Source of the DNA: Anaerolineales bacterium
GTDB taxonomy: Bacteria; Chloroflexota; Anaerolineae; Anaerolineales; Villigracilaceae
Length of the DNA stretch: 64,000 bases
Reading direction: 5' to 3'
Assembly (NCBI GenBank): GCA_014860805.1
Contig: JACZJB010000206.1
Location: forward strand, 1 to 64,000
Both the position numbers and the translations under genes were made by a program. The notes beneath the pieces are model-generated. The model saw only the letters and a list, made by a program, of their open reading frames with translations, did no database searches and was not told the DNA's origin. Below, piece after piece: positions 1 through 10,336 of this stretch (the stretch's first letter is position 1; each line of letters starts with the position of its first letter).

Positions 1-300
1 GTTTTGATCAATTTGAAGAATTTTCTACTGCGTCCCTATATCATGGGACGCAGCCTGCACATGAATGAGGCTTTGATCTTTATTTCGATCATGATTGCCA
101 CGATTCTGGAAGGCATCATGGGCGCCCTGCTGATTGTGCCATTGCTGGCTTCTGTAATTGTGGTTTATAAATATTTACAGCGCCGAATTTTGGAATTGCC
201 TCCGTTTGCAGAGGGGGACTCCCGTCAATTCAGCCCCCCTGCCGACAAGCTGCAACCGCAAGATCGAATCCCGAAACGCGAAAAGAAAAAGAATTCATGA
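1..300 (+). CDS. AI-2E family transporter, C-terminal fragment (5' end outside window)
   Basis: Hydrophobic C-terminus with [24 protein letters not shown], resembling AI-2E/PerM transporter C-terminus; frame open to window edge. Confidence 0.55.
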   Translation, partial: VLINLKNFLLRPYIMGRSLHMNEALIFISIMIATILEGIMGALLIVPLLASVIVVYKYLQRRILELPPFAEGDSRQFSPPADKLQPQDRIPKREKKKNS

Positions 301-1229
301 AAATTATTTATTCAATCATTGCTCCGATCTATAATGAAATAGAGAACCTGCCCGAACTCCATCGCAGAGTGAAAGAAGTAATGGATTCGGCTGGGGAACC
401 CTGGGAACTCATCCTCGTTGATGATGGTTCTACGGATGGCTCCACAGAAAGAATCCTGCAACTTGCCGAAACGGATAAAGCCATCCGACCTGTTATCTTT
501 GCCCGTAATTTTGGACACCAGGTTGCCATCACCGCAGGCTGGGATTACGCGCGCGGCGATGCGGTTATCATTATTGATGCGGATTTGCAGGATCCGCCCG
601 AGGTTATCCTCGACCTTGCAAAAAAATGGAAGGAAGGTTACGAAGTCGTGTACGCTGTCCGTGCCGAGCGCGAAGGTGAGACGTGGTTTAAAAAATTTAC
701 CGCCGCTGTTTTTTATCGTTTGATCTATAGCATCACCGACGTAAAGATCCCTGTGGATACAGGCGACTTTCGCTTGATGGATCGTAAAGTTGTCAATGTG
801 CTCAAGCAGATGCGGGAACGTCACCGCTTTCCGCGCGGCATGTCTGCATGGGTGGGCTTCCGCCAGATCGGCGTGCAATACAAGCGAGCAGCTCGTAAGG
901 CAGGTGTGACGAAGTATCCCTTCCGCAAGATGCTAAAACTTGCCCTGAATGCCATTACAGGATTTTCTTATTTTCCCTTGCAGGTGGCAACGTACTTTGG
1001 CTTTGTTTCGGCAGGCATTTCGATTTTGGCAATTCCCATAGTCGCTGCTTTGCGCCTTGCAGGCTCTCATTTTTTTGAAGGTCAAACTACTACGTTAATT
1101 TCAGTGCTCTTTCTCGGCGGCGTGCAGTTGATCTCGCTTGGTATTTTGGGTGAATACATTGGAAGGCTTTACGATGAAGCCAAAGGCAGGCCGTTGTATA
1201 TCGTCCGCGAAGCGCCGGAAGATCAGTAA
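297..1229 (+). CDS. Glycosyltransferase family 2 (dolichol-phosphate mannosyltransferase/GtrB-like)
   Basis: [37 protein letters not shown] motifs; two C-terminal TM segments. Confidence 0.93.
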   Translation: MKIIYSIIAPIYNEIENLPELHRRVKEVMDSAGEPWELILVDDGSTDGSTERILQLAETDKAIRPVIFARNFGHQVAITAGWDYARGDAVIIIDADLQDPPEVILDLAKKWKEGYEVVYAVRAEREGETWFKKFTAAVFYRLIYSITDVKIPVDTGDFRLMDRKVVNVLKQMRERHRFPRGMSAWVGFRQIGVQYKRAARKAGVTKYPFRKMLKLALNAITGFSYFPLQVATYFGFVSAGISILAIPIVAALRLAGSHFFEGQTTTLISVLFLGGVQLISLGILGEYIGRLYDEAKGRPLYIVREAPEDQ

Positions 1230-1245
1230 ACGATAATTGGCAGTG

Positions 1246-1282
1246 AGTCGGCGGTTATCTGAAAGGAAACCGCCGACTTTTT
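1246..1282 (+). terminator. Rho-independent terminator after glycosyltransferase gene
   Basis: AGTCGGCGGTT/AACCGCCGACT stem followed by TTTTT. Confidence 0.85.
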
Positions 1283-1314
1283 ATCATCCCCTACAATACC
1301 TTTAAACTTATTCC

Positions 1315-2685
1315 ATGAACCTATCCTTCCTGCGAGACCGCCCCTTTCTTAAAGAAATGCTGGTGATTGCAGTCCCAATATCATTTCAGCAGCTTATCAA
1401 CGCCTCCCTCAACATGATCGACGTCATCATGGTCGGGCAGTTGGGCGAGGCTTCCATTGCCGCGCTTGGTTTGTCAAACCAGGTCTTCTTCGTCCTCATT
1501 CTTTTGTTGTTCGGTACCACTAGCGGCATGGCGATCTTCACGGCCCAATTTTGGGGAAAGCAGGAACTCGAACCCATCCGCAAAGTGCTGGGTATGAGCA
1601 TCGTGACAACAGCCTTTGTCGCGCTTCTCTTTACATTGGCTGCTACGCTCATGCCGCGCACGGTTCTCGGTCTTTATACGAACGACGCAGCCGTGATCGA
1701 GATCGGCGCGCAATATCTCAGTATCGTTGGTTTTAGTTACATTCCGGTTGCCATTGCAACTTCTTATGTTGCAGTCATGCGCAGTATTCAACTGGTGAGA
1801 CTAACAGTGATTGCAACCGTCACTGCTTTGATCTTTAAGACGATTCTTGGATATATGCTCATTTTCGGCTATGCAGGCTTCCCTGCTCTCGGGGTGCGGG
1901 GCGCAGCGATAGGCACCGCCTCCGGCTGGACTTTGGAATTGATTCTGCTAATAGGCCTGGTCTACACTCAAAGGACTCCCCTGGCAGCCAAAGACCTGGG
2001 GACACTTTTCTCTTTTGATATGATCTTCTTTCAAAGAGTATTAAAGACAGCCCTGCCAGCCATGGCAAATGAGTTGTTTTGGTCACTGGGTATCACGACT
2101 TACAATGCTATTTATGCCCATATTGGCACAGACTCGATTGCCGCGGTCAACGTCAATGCGACCATAGAGGAGCTTGGCTTTGTGGTTTTTATGGGACTTG
2201 GCAATGCCTGTGCTGTCATGGTGGGGAATCGTATCGGTGCAGGTAAAAAAGAGGAGGCGTACGAAACGGTCCGTCGTGTAATCATTCTTAGCGTTTCCGC
2301 GGCGTGGATCGTGGGGCTGGTCGTTGTTCTTCTGCGTGACATAGTCGTAGGCTTGTATGACCTGTCACCGAGCGGCATTGTCAATGTCCGCATGTTGATG
2401 TTGATGATGGCCTGCACGCTTTGGATCCGCATGTTTAACTTTTCCACTTTTATTGGCGCGTTAAGAGCTGGTGGAGATACCCGCTTTGCCCTCTTGATGG
2501 AAATTTGTTCGATTTGGTTGATCGGTGTTCCTGCTGCATATTTTGCGGCGTTTGTCCTGCATCTGCCGGTTTACTATGTGTATCTCTTTGTGATCCTGGA
2601 AGAGATTGCCAAAGCCTTTGTTAGCTTCTGGCGTTTCAGGTCGCGTAAATGGATTCATGATCTGGTCAATGAAGCGACGGTATAA
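1315..2685 (+). CDS. MATE family efflux transporter
   Basis: 12-TM protein with typical MATE N-terminus (AVPISFQQLINASLNMIDVIMVGQLGEASIAALGLSNQ). Confidence 0.92.
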   Translation: MNLSFLRDRPFLKEMLVIAVPISFQQLINASLNMIDVIMVGQLGEASIAALGLSNQVFFVLILLLFGTTSGMAIFTAQFWGKQELEPIRKVLGMSIVTTAFVALLFTLAATLMPRTVLGLYTNDAAVIEIGAQYLSIVGFSYIPVAIATSYVAVMRSIQLVRLTVIATVTALIFKTILGYMLIFGYAGFPALGVRGAAIGTASGWTLELILLIGLVYTQRTPLAAKDLGTLFSFDMIFFQRVLKTALPAMANELFWSLGITTYNAIYAHIGTDSIAAVNVNATIEELGFVVFMGLGNACAVMVGNRIGAGKKEEAYETVRRVIILSVSAAWIVGLVVVLLRDIVVGLYDLSPSGIVNVRMLMLMMACTLWIRMFNFSTFIGALRAGGDTRFALLMEICSIWLIGVPAAYFAAFVLHLPVYYVYLFVILEEIAKAFVSFWRFRSRKWIHDLVNEATV

Positions 2686-2720
2686 AAACAGGCGAGATTT
2701 TCTCGCCTGTTTTTATACCG
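2678..2720. terminator. Bidirectional terminator, 20-bp perfect arms with 3-nt loop
   Basis: CGGTATAAAAACAGGCGAGA-ttt-TCTCGCCTGTTTTTATACCG at convergent gene junction. Confidence 0.9.
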
Positions 2721-2804
2721 AACCGTCCCTGCGAATTTGCCTGGTTTTGCCGGAACCAGCTTCAGTTCAAATATGAAGCGTTTTTATCTTAAATTACTTG
2801 AGCG

Positions 2805-3620
2805 TTAAGGAAGTCCTTTATAGTTGTTGGCCTTCCATGATTTGTAGCGTGCTTGGCCGATATCGGAGAGCAGTAATGTCATGCCAAATATGATGAGGAC
2901 ATTGGTGATGAAGAAAAAGATAACTTCCTCAAGCGGAAGGATGCCGAAGAATAGAATGCCAGTGGTTTGGTCTTTTGCGATTGACCAGGTGGTATCTGTG
3001 AGCGCGAGGATATCCATTAGTGAGAGATAGGTGCCGGGGACGAGGATGCCGAGCAGAACAAGCTTGCGGTGATGCCAAAGGATGTCTGCGCCATAAAGCA
3101 GTTGTGGGAAGATGGCGGGGAATGCCCAGAAAAGGGTAATGGATAAATATGTGATGGGTTGGTTGTCGCTGAAGAAGAGCGCCGAAAAAACGATCCACGC
3201 AGCAAATAAGATTAAGAATGAAATAATTCGTGCTGATTTTGATGGTTGGAAACTTTTGGAGGGTTCTGAAACTCTTCTTGCGAGGAACCACCACCATAAC
3301 CCCGAAAGGATGGTCTCCAAGACAAAAAATGTGTACTCTTCGATGGGAACGTAGCCGAATACAATGCCTGTGACCAGATCAGGGTTGTAGTACCAAACGC
3401 CTGTTGCCACCAGATAGTTGTCCCATGGCGTGGTGTAGACCACAGCTAGAATAACATGAATAAGAATCCCGATCCACACGGCGCGTCCATTTTGAAAGCC
3501 GGGGGTGGGCTTGTTGTTTTTATTGTCCCACCAGGTGATTGCGAGAAAAACAATGATAGGGAGTACGAGAAAGCGAAGGAGGAATCCGAAGTAGGTCATA
3601 TTAGCTATTTCTTTTCTCAA
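2805..3620 (-). CDS. Fused heterodimer-type lycopene cyclase (CrtYc-CrtYd-like)
   Basis: Two lycopene cyclase domain repeats with PIEE and PLEE motifs; PWDNYLVATGVWYYNPD..GYVPIEEYTFF. Confidence 0.85.
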   Translation of the reverse strand: MRKEIANMTYFGFLLRFLVLPIIVFLAITWWDNKNNKPTPGFQNGRAVWIGILIHVILAVVYTTPWDNYLVATGVWYYNPDLVTGIVFGYVPIEEYTFFVLETILSGLWWWFLARRVSEPSKSFQPSKSARIISFLILFAAWIVFSALFFSDNQPITYLSITLFWAFPAIFPQLLYGADILWHHRKLVLLGILVPGTYLSLMDILALTDTTWSIAKDQTTGILFFGILPLEEVIFFFITNVLIIFGMTLLLSDIGQARYKSWKANNYKGLP

Positions 3621-4851
3621 TTTTCATTATCACCCCCGGGCGCGGTTCAAGGGTGGCGCCCATGTGTGGATGAATGGGATGATTTGTGAATTTAAATGTG
3701 AATGTTTTTAAGAGATGTGTCATTACAACGCGCGCTTCCGTCTGACCGAATGCTGCGCCAATGCACGCGCGCGGACCGCCGCCAAATGGAATGTAGCTCA
3801 TTGGCGGTGTTTTGCGTCCATGAGCAAAACGTTCGGGGCAGAATTCTTCAGCGTTTTCCCAGATTTCGGGGTCGCGGTGGGTCAGGTAGATCGAGTAGAA
3901 CAGCCGCTCATCCTTCGGAACTTTATTGCCGTTGAAATCCATTTCTTGTGCAATGCGCCGATTGCCAATATGGATGGGCGGGTAGAGCCGCAGACTTTCC
4001 TTGATGACATGGTCAAGCAGCGGTGATTTTTCCATGGTATCCACTTCAAGGTTGACCTGTACGTGAGTCTCAGGATGTTGGCCCAATAATGCGAAGACCC
4101 ATGCCAGCAATGCTGTGGATGTGTCATGCCCTGCGATCATCATCGTCAGCATCTGGTCACGGATGACTTTGTCGGTAAGGCCGGCGTCAATCAGATGCTG
4201 GAGTAAGTCATTCCTTCCTTTTTCTCCCCTCTTTCTCTCCTCGATTATTCGGAACAAATAATCGTCCAGTTCTTTCAGCGGTTTGCGGAAACCAGGTCGT
4301 GGAATTTTTCGCCAGATAATCCATCCGCCTGGGGAGATGTATTTGATGGCTTTGAGAATCGGGTCCCAAATTTTCGGCAAATCATCCCAAACATCTTTGC
4401 CGAATAAGGCTTGCATGATGATCAGCAGGGCGATCTTGCGGCTTTCGATGAGCATGTCCACAGTTTTGCCTTCCTGCCATTGCGAGGTGACTCTGTCGGT
4501 TTGGGCGATCATCATTTGGGTGTAATCAGCCAACCGCGCAGGATGAAGCGGTGGTTCCATCAACTTGCGATACTGATCATGTTCTTCCCCGTCCACGACC
4601 AGCACGCCGCGATGCAGCAAGTCTGTGACAGGATCGGTGTTGCGCCAGAGGACTTTTTCGCGTTCAGTAACAAGAACCTTGCGAACCGCTTCCGGGCCGA
4701 AAACAACGTATGGACGAAAACCTGGGATTGGAATTTGAAAGAAATATCCCACATGCTTTGCCATCACTTTTAAAGGACCGAGCGGGGATTTCTCTTTGAA
4801 TAATGCGCGCAATGCCGCGCGGCCAGTTTCGGGAGAGAGAGGCTTGGGCAT
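3601..4851 (-). CDS. Cytochrome P450
   Basis: AGHDTST (I-helix), ESLRLYPP (K-helix), FGGGPRACIG heme-binding motif; start taken as MPKPLSPETGR, since the longer track ORF runs out of frame into the upstream gene. Confidence 0.93.
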   Translation of the reverse strand: MPKPLSPETGRAALRALFKEKSPLGPLKVMAKHVGYFFQIPIPGFRPYVVFGPEAVRKVLVTEREKVLWRNTDPVTDLLHRGVLVVDGEEHDQYRKLMEPPLHPARLADYTQMMIAQTDRVTSQWQEGKTVDMLIESRKIALLIIMQALFGKDVWDDLPKIWDPILKAIKYISPGGWIIWRKIPRPGFRKPLKELDDYLFRIIEERKRGEKGRNDLLQHLIDAGLTDKVIRDQMLTMMIAGHDTSTALLAWVFALLGQHPETHVQVNLEVDTMEKSPLLDHVIKESLRLYPPIHIGNRRIAQEMDFNGNKVPKDERLFYSIYLTHRDPEIWENAEEFCPERFAHGRKTPPMSYIPFGGGPRACIGAAFGQTEARVVMTHLLKTFTFKFTNHPIHPHMGATLEPRPGVIMKIEKRNS

Positions 4852-4856
4852 ACGGA

Positions 4857-5405
4857 TTAATTTTCTCCCTGTTCGATAATGAAACAACCCGCATTGGTGG
4901 GATGATCTTCCACGAGAGTGTTTGGCTTTACTTTGCGGATGATCCATAGGATGAGGAAGTCTCCGGCTGCGGCGGTTGTGTAGAGAAGCCCGAACAAAAA
5001 TAATAAGATGCTGCCAGTGAACAAGCTGATGAGCCATGGCAAAATGCCGAGCAGAAGCCCCGGCGCATACGAACCGATGCGGTAGGGGCGAATGTCCATG
5101 AGCTCTTTGCAATGCGCGTATGGCGTGAACGTTTTCCATTGAAAGCCGAGTTTGAAAACGTTCAATGGTTTTTTTGCAAAGAACGCCCATGCGAACATGT
5201 GGATCAACTCATGTGTAAGGATTCCAAGAAGCAAAACAAATCCGTAAACGGCCATGTTCGCGTCGGGGGGGATGACGGGAATTCCATGAAGCGAAACGAA
5301 CGGAATTGTCTGAAGAATCGCGGCAGGAATAGCAATTAATAAGGATTTGCTTGAGGCTTCTTTCATGGATATGGAAATATCCTTTTTATTTTCGTTCATG
5401 CTCAA
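4857..5405 (-). CDS. DUF3267-like integral membrane zincin (putative metalloprotease)
   Basis: THELIHMFAWAFFAKKP (HExxH) within a multi-TM protein. Confidence 0.7.
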   Translation of the reverse strand: MSMNENKKDISISMKEASSKSLLIAIPAAILQTIPFVSLHGIPVIPPDANMAVYGFVLLLGILTHELIHMFAWAFFAKKPLNVFKLGFQWKTFTPYAHCKELMDIRPYRIGSYAPGLLLGILPWLISLFTGSILLFLFGLLYTTAAAGDFLILWIIRKVKPNTLVEDHPTNAGCFIIEQGEN

Positions 5406-6759
5406 TCCTTTGCTTTGCAGCGCTGTACGCTTTTAAGGTTCTTTCTTTTACAATTTCGCGATTTACGATTGGCATTTCAGGGTAGCCGTTCACTTTAATC
5501 TCAAAATCTGAAGGGGCGTGAATTTCCTTTGCGCTCAGCGTGCCCAGTTCAGGAACCCATTTGCGGATGTAATCTCCCTTTGGATCAAACTTTGCGCTTT
5601 GCAGCACGGGGTTGAAAATTCTAAAATAAGGCGCAGCATCGGTGCCTGTACCAGCCGTCCACTGCCAGCCGCCATTGTTTGCAGCGGGGTCGCCATCCAG
5701 CAGGTTTTCCATGAACCATTTTTCACCCCAGCGCCAATCGATCAACAAATCCTTGACCAGAAACGAAGCCACGATCATGCGCGCGCGATTGTGCATCCAG
5801 CCTGTTTGTTTGAGTTGGCGCATGGCCGCATCCACGATTGGCATACCTGTGCGTCCATCCTTCCACGCGGCGAATTCCGATTCATTATTCCGCCACGGGA
5901 TATTTGCCAGCGCAGCATTGAAAGAACCTTTGCTCACATGCGGAAAGTGATACAAAATTTGAATGTAAAACTCGCGCCAGATGAGTTCGTTAAGCCAGAT
6001 CTCTGCTCCGCGTTTTGACTCTGCGCTTCTTGCTGCGCTTATAGCCTGCCTCGCTGCGTTGACAGCTTGCCTCAGCCCAAGCATTCCGAAACGCAAGTAT
6101 GGAGAGAGAGCGGATGTTCCGTCAAGGTCCATACGATTGCGGTCATCGGCGTAAGAATAGATTCGTTTGTGCAAAAATTCTTCGAGGCGGGTTAACGCTT
6201 CCTGTTCACCAGCGGGGAAAAGCGGATTGGTTTCATGGGAAGGCAAGTTGTCAGATTTAATTCCATCGGGCGTATAAATTTTTACAGGCGTAGGAAGGAG
6301 CTTGAACCCGTTGAGTTTTGCCTTCCATGTTTTGGAATAAGGTGTGTATATGGTGTATGGCCTGCCGTCAGGTTTGAGGATATGTTTGGGATGATGGACC
6401 GTTTGACCATGAATGAGCTGCAATGGCAGGACTTTTGCAATGAGACCGTCCCGTTTGCGGGCGTGGGGGGTGAAATCTTCCTCGGCGAGGATGGTTTCAG
6501 CATGGGTTTCTTCAAACAGGTTTCGAAGAACGTCAATGGGATTGCCTTTGCGAATGACAAGGTAGGAACCGTGTGCGCGGAGATCTTTGTCTAGTGCGGC
6601 CAGCCCTTCGTAGAGAAAATTTCGTCGGCGGAGGGATTGGGAGGAAAATGCCGGATCGAGGATGAAGACTGGGATGACAAAATCAGCTGTCAGCGCGGCT
6701 TGAAGCGCAGGATTGTCGGTTAGTCTTAAGTCGCGGCGAATCCACCAGATGGCCGTCAT
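5386..6759 (-). CDS. phr: Deoxyribodipyrimidine photolyase / cryptochrome family
   Basis: IWWIRRDLRLTDNPAL, LIWREFYIQIL, WQWTAGTGTDAAPYFRIFNPVLQSAKFDPKGDYIRKWVPEL. Confidence 0.95.
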   Translation of the reverse strand: MTAIWWIRRDLRLTDNPALQAALTADFVIPVFILDPAFSSQSLRRRNFLYEGLAALDKDLRAHGSYLVIRKGNPIDVLRNLFEETHAETILAEEDFTPHARKRDGLIAKVLPLQLIHGQTVHHPKHILKPDGRPYTIYTPYSKTWKAKLNGFKLLPTPVKIYTPDGIKSDNLPSHETNPLFPAGEQEALTRLEEFLHKRIYSYADDRNRMDLDGTSALSPYLRFGMLGLRQAVNAARQAISAARSAESKRGAEIWLNELIWREFYIQILYHFPHVSKGSFNAALANIPWRNNESEFAAWKDGRTGMPIVDAAMRQLKQTGWMHNRARMIVASFLVKDLLIDWRWGEKWFMENLLDGDPAANNGGWQWTAGTGTDAAPYFRIFNPVLQSAKFDPKGDYIRKWVPELGTLSAKEIHAPSDFEIKVNGYPEMPIVNREIVKERTLKAYSAAKQRIEHERK

Positions 6760-7382
6760 ACGAATTGAAGCCTCATTTTTTTGTTGTTTATTTCCAGGCT
6801 AATGAATTCTTTGCGGTCTATGGTCAACTTGCCTGTATTGTTTGCATTGTCGTTGAAATTTAGAAAGCCATACGCGCGGATGCGGGTGCGGCCGATGAAC
6901 GAGAGCGCGAGTTCACTGGTGAGGATGCCTGTCAGGTGGGCGGTGTACATGCCTGATTCGAAATTGAATTTTGATGGCGCGGGCATGCCCAGTCCGCGCA
7001 GGCCGACAGTGGTGCCCGTGATCTCTTCACTGCCTGAGAATAGGTCTCCGTTGGGCATGGCGGCGGTGTAGGTGATGAGATAGTGCGGCGAAGTGGATAC
7101 TAATTTGGCTGTGACGATTGCGCCTGTGACCGTATCTGCTTCGGAGATTTCTGCGCCTGCTGGGTTGAATTGTGGTTGGTAATAAGCCCGCCCGAAAGAA
7201 GTCGATGATGTGACTGCATACATGGCAATTTGGGCGAGAGCTTCGCTGGTTTTATTTTCAGCCAGCAGCGCAGGGACGGACATCAGCCATTGCGTTTTGT
7301 GCATACGGCGTACGACGTAGCCGAGCAGGGTGATGCCTGCAGGGGGTAATTCGTAACGGGTGATGTTATCGGGCATGGTCAA
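6756..7382 (-). CDS. Uncharacterised protein encoded within the carotenoid cluster
   Basis: 208-aa ORF overlapping photolyase start (4-nt overlap); no recognised family. Confidence 0.7.
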   Translation of the reverse strand: MTMPDNITRYELPPAGITLLGYVVRRMHKTQWLMSVPALLAENKTSEALAQIAMYAVTSSTSFGRAYYQPQFNPAGAEISEADTVTGAIVTAKLVSTSPHYLITYTAAMPNGDLFSGSEEITGTTVGLRGLGMPAPSKFNFESGMYTAHLTGILTSELALSFIGRTRIRAYGFLNFNDNANNTGKLTIDRKEFISLEINNKKMRLQFV

Positions 7383-7424
7383 CTCCTTTAATGGAACAGG
7401 TGACAGGTAAGCATGAAGCGGTTC

Positions 7425-8645
7425 TTAATCCGAAACGGGAATGGGCGCGGTTTTATTCTGTTTGAAGGTGGCGACGATCGGATGATTGTAGATCTTGATA
7501 AAAACGTAAACGCTAACGCCAGCCATAAGAACGGCGCCAAAGATGCCTGGCGCCCAGGTACCGATCTGCTGTAGTAATACGCCTCCTAGAATTGGGGCAA
7601 TGATGCGCGTGGAGCTTTCGACTGCGGCAGATAAACCCAGGATGCCGCCGATTTCCTGCGGAGCTACGGCTTTGGTGAGCGTGCTGGAAAGTAAGGTGTT
7701 GAGTAGACCGCCTGAGAGAGCGGTGGGAGTCATGATTACGTACAGCCAAATCACGGACGGGGCCAATGCCCAACCCAGCAGGGAAATGCCCATTAAAACA
7801 ACTGAGGCGGTGATGAGAATATCTTCGCGGTAACGATTGGTGAGGCGGCCAACAAGGAAGCCTTGCACAATGACGGAAAGCACGCCAACGTAGGTGAGTA
7901 CGAAGCCAGTGTCGCGCGCGGTGAGGTTGAATTTCGCCAGCGCATACAACGCGAAGATGGTTTGAAAAATTGCGAAGGCCAATCCAAAGAAGAAGCGGGT
8001 GATGAGGATCGAGCCAGTGAAGGGACGTTGGAATGCGACGAGCAGCGCGTTCAAAGTAACGGCTGGTCGTTTTTCGGGCATTTGATTGCGCTTCTCTTCT
8101 GTTAGTGATTCAGGAAGCCACACGTAGATCAAAATAAGATTGATGAGTGAAATGGCTGCGGCGGCAAATGCAGGGACCGCGTAGCCCCATTGGCTGAGCA
8201 GCCCGCCAGTGACGGGGCCGATGATAAAGCCGAGGCCGAAGGCTGCGCCGATCATACCCAGGCCTTTGGAGCGGCTTTTTTCGTCGGTGACATCTGAGAT
8301 GTAGGCTTGTGCCACGCTTAAGTTGCCGCCTGTGAGACCGTCTAAAATGCGGCTGGCGAAGAGCATCCATAAGGCATTGGCGAAGCCGAGCAATAAAAAG
8401 CCGAGGAAAGTGCCGAAGACGCTAAGAAGCAAAACAGGGCGGCGTCCGAAGCGGTCGGAGAGGCGGCCAAGAATCGGCGCGCCAATCAATTGCATGAGCG
8501 CGTAGGAAGCGATCAAAATCCCAGTAGTGGTTTGGTTGGCGCTGAAGGTTTCAGCGTAATACGGCAGAAGCGGAAGGATCAAGCTGAAGCCGAGCAAGTC
8601 AATAAAAACGACGAGAATGATCGAGAAGAGACGTTTGTTATCCAT
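7425..8645 (-). CDS. MFS transporter (TetA-like DHA1 family)
   Basis: 12 TM; GRLSDRFGRRPVLLLSVFGT motif. Confidence 0.9.
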   Translation of the reverse strand: MDNKRLFSIILVVFIDLLGFSLILPLLPYYAETFSANQTTTGILIASYALMQLIGAPILGRLSDRFGRRPVLLLSVFGTFLGFLLLGFANALWMLFASRILDGLTGGNLSVAQAYISDVTDEKSRSKGLGMIGAAFGLGFIIGPVTGGLLSQWGYAVPAFAAAAISLINLILIYVWLPESLTEEKRNQMPEKRPAVTLNALLVAFQRPFTGSILITRFFFGLAFAIFQTIFALYALAKFNLTARDTGFVLTYVGVLSVIVQGFLVGRLTNRYREDILITASVVLMGISLLGWALAPSVIWLYVIMTPTALSGGLLNTLLSSTLTKAVAPQEIGGILGLSAAVESSTRIIAPILGGVLLQQIGTWAPGIFGAVLMAGVSVYVFIKIYNHPIVATFKQNKTAPIPVSD

Positions 8646-9513
8646 TTTTTCCTTTATCTAAATATTTCGAGCGATACGCTTCCTGATAATGAAATTCGAA
8701 CTCAGGTTTTTTTCCAGTCTTAGTCAGGTTCTCCCAGCCGACTCGAATCAGGCCGAGCAGGGGAGTCCATGATTTGAATAATTTAACTTCGGTAAATTCT
8801 TTGTGATTGCCTGCTACCGTTTTTACCAATTTGTCCGAAGCATATTTGGCTGGCTGGCTGAGAAAGCGTAATACAAAACCGAAATTCTTCAACATTTCTT
8901 TTCCGCGCTCGCCGACCACGATTGGGCTGGTGAGCATGTCGGTGGTCATCATGCCTGGGCTGAATCCCAAAATTTGTATGCCGCTGCCTTTGAGTTCAAC
9001 TGCCAGACTGCGCGTGAAAGATGTGATCCACGCTTTGGTTGCGCCGTAGAGGCCGGTAGGGGATGCAGGGCGCAGAAAACTTCCGTTGCCGTAAATATTG
9101 ATCAGCATCCCTTGTTTGCGCGGGAGCATGTAATGCGTGATGGCTTGTGTACAGCGTAACACGCCGAGATCGTTTGACATGAACATATCCAATGCGTCCT
9201 GTGGATTCATATCCAGCATCATGCCCGCGGCGTTTGAATAGCCCGCGTTGTTGATCCAGATATCGATGCGGTCAAATTTCTGGATGACGTCCTCGACCAA
9301 TTTGTAGATTTGTTCTTCTTCTCGGACATCCATCACAAACCCGCTCACTCGCCCTTTGAGTTGGAGCGTGGCCAATGCGGCATCCACTGCCTGTTGGCTT
9401 CTTCCAGTCACAGCGACGATGGCTCCTGCTTCAAGCATAGATTCGGCGATGGCGTAGCCAAATCCGCGAGTGGAACCTGTCACTACAACGATCTTGTCTT
9501 TAATTTTTGACAT
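8638..9513 (-). CDS. SDR family NAD(P)-dependent oxidoreductase
   Basis: VVTGSTRGFGYAIA, NNAG, YGATKAW motifs; start taken as MSKIKDK. Confidence 0.92.
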   Translation of the reverse strand: MSKIKDKIVVVTGSTRGFGYAIAESMLEAGAIVAVTGRSQQAVDAALATLQLKGRVSGFVMDVREEEQIYKLVEDVIQKFDRIDIWINNAGYSNAAGMMLDMNPQDALDMFMSNDLGVLRCTQAITHYMLPRKQGMLINIYGNGSFLRPASPTGLYGATKAWITSFTRSLAVELKGSGIQILGFSPGMMTTDMLTSPIVVGERGKEMLKNFGFVLRFLSQPAKYASDKLVKTVAGNHKEFTEVKLFKSWTPLLGLIRVGWENLTKTGKKPEFEFHYQEAYRSKYLDKGKNG

Positions 9514-9766
9514 GTAATTTCTCATTCATTGTTCTCAGCAAGCCGAAAAATTTCTCATTTGCTGGAATATCGCTTGCCTCATGCCCGTAGCGGACATAGC
9601 ATGCCTTGTTTATCTATGGCAACTTACTTGCGCGGATAAGAGCAATTTGACAAAAAGGGGAGGTCGTAGCGATCCATTGCCAGCCTTGCAGAACAAGGCG
9701 GCAGAAAGCCGATTAATAGCAAAACAGGAAATGCACTCACTTCATTGCAAAGACCAGCGTGCTGAC

Positions 9767-10336
9767 TTAAATTTTTCCCTGATATTCCGGTGCGATGGGT
9801 TCGGAAATTTGTGTTGGGAACATCTGGTGCAAGAGGGAGATGATTTGGAAGGCGGTTTCAGATCCAAAGGTGAAGAAGCCTTCATACAGGCGCTGATCGT
9901 CATCTGGGTCAATTTCTTCAGCGAGCAGGGTGGCGTAAATGCCTGCTCCGTAGGCAACTACGAACCAGTACCGTTCAAGGGGCGTGCCGCTTGTGTCAAT
10001 GCCTATGGTGCGCGGCAATTTTGGAAGAGGTGCGTCCGGGACACCATACAGCCACAGTCCATTGGATGAAACCGCCACTTTTTTATACTGATCCAACTGC
10101 TCGTCGATGCGTGAAAAATATTGAAAGGAAACATGAGAGTCTGCGACTCCGGGAGTTTCGATAACAGAGTTTTCGATCAAGCGGCTGATTGAGATCATGC
10201 TTTTCACGGAAAAGATATAACGGAAGTTGGAGCTTTGCAGGTCTTTTGGTTTGAGCCTACTTAAATATTTTTCTGTTCGCGGAGGAAACAGGGGCAATAG
10301 TTTGTGATAGAAAGTTGAAAGAATGTCGTTTGCCAC
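9767..10336 (-). CDS. DICT sensory domain-like protein
   Basis: C-terminal pattern resembles DICT domain (SVIETPGV..FQYFSRIDEQ..GIDTSGTPLERYWFVVAYG..FEGFFTF-like); lies directly downstream of B12-MerR gene. Confidence 0.6.
   Translation of the reverse strand: MANDILSTFYHKLLPLFPPRTEKYLSRLKPKDLQSSNFRYIFSVKSMISISRLIENSVIETPGVADSHVSFQYFSRIDEQLDQYKKVAVSSNGLWLYGVPDAPLPKLPRTIGIDTSGTPLERYWFVVAYGAGIYATLLAEEIDPDDDQRLYEGFFTFGSETAFQIISLLHQMFPTQISEPIAPEYQGKI

Noticed and set aside
312-878. 188-aa minus-strand ORF opposite the glycosyltransferase
   Set aside because: Antisense of a clear GT2 gene with family motifs; treated as spurious, like the many other opposite-strand track ORFs (e.g. 1474..1791, 12709..13422, 23427..24128, 28521..29324, 45407..46159).
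4852-5190. N-terminal extension of the P450 ORF in the track (3601..5190)
   Set aside because: The extension is an out-of-frame reading of the DUF3267-like gene (4857..5405); the P450 family N-terminus begins at MPKPLSPETGR.
9514-9766. Minus-strand reading frame ...INKACYVRYGHEASDIPANEKFFGLLRTMNEKLHVKN* between the DICT-like and SDR genes, and a TTTGACAAA resembling the crt operator
   Set aside because: The frame has no supported start or recognised family; the TTGACA-like string is a single half-site without the symmetric partner, so not called as a gene or operator.
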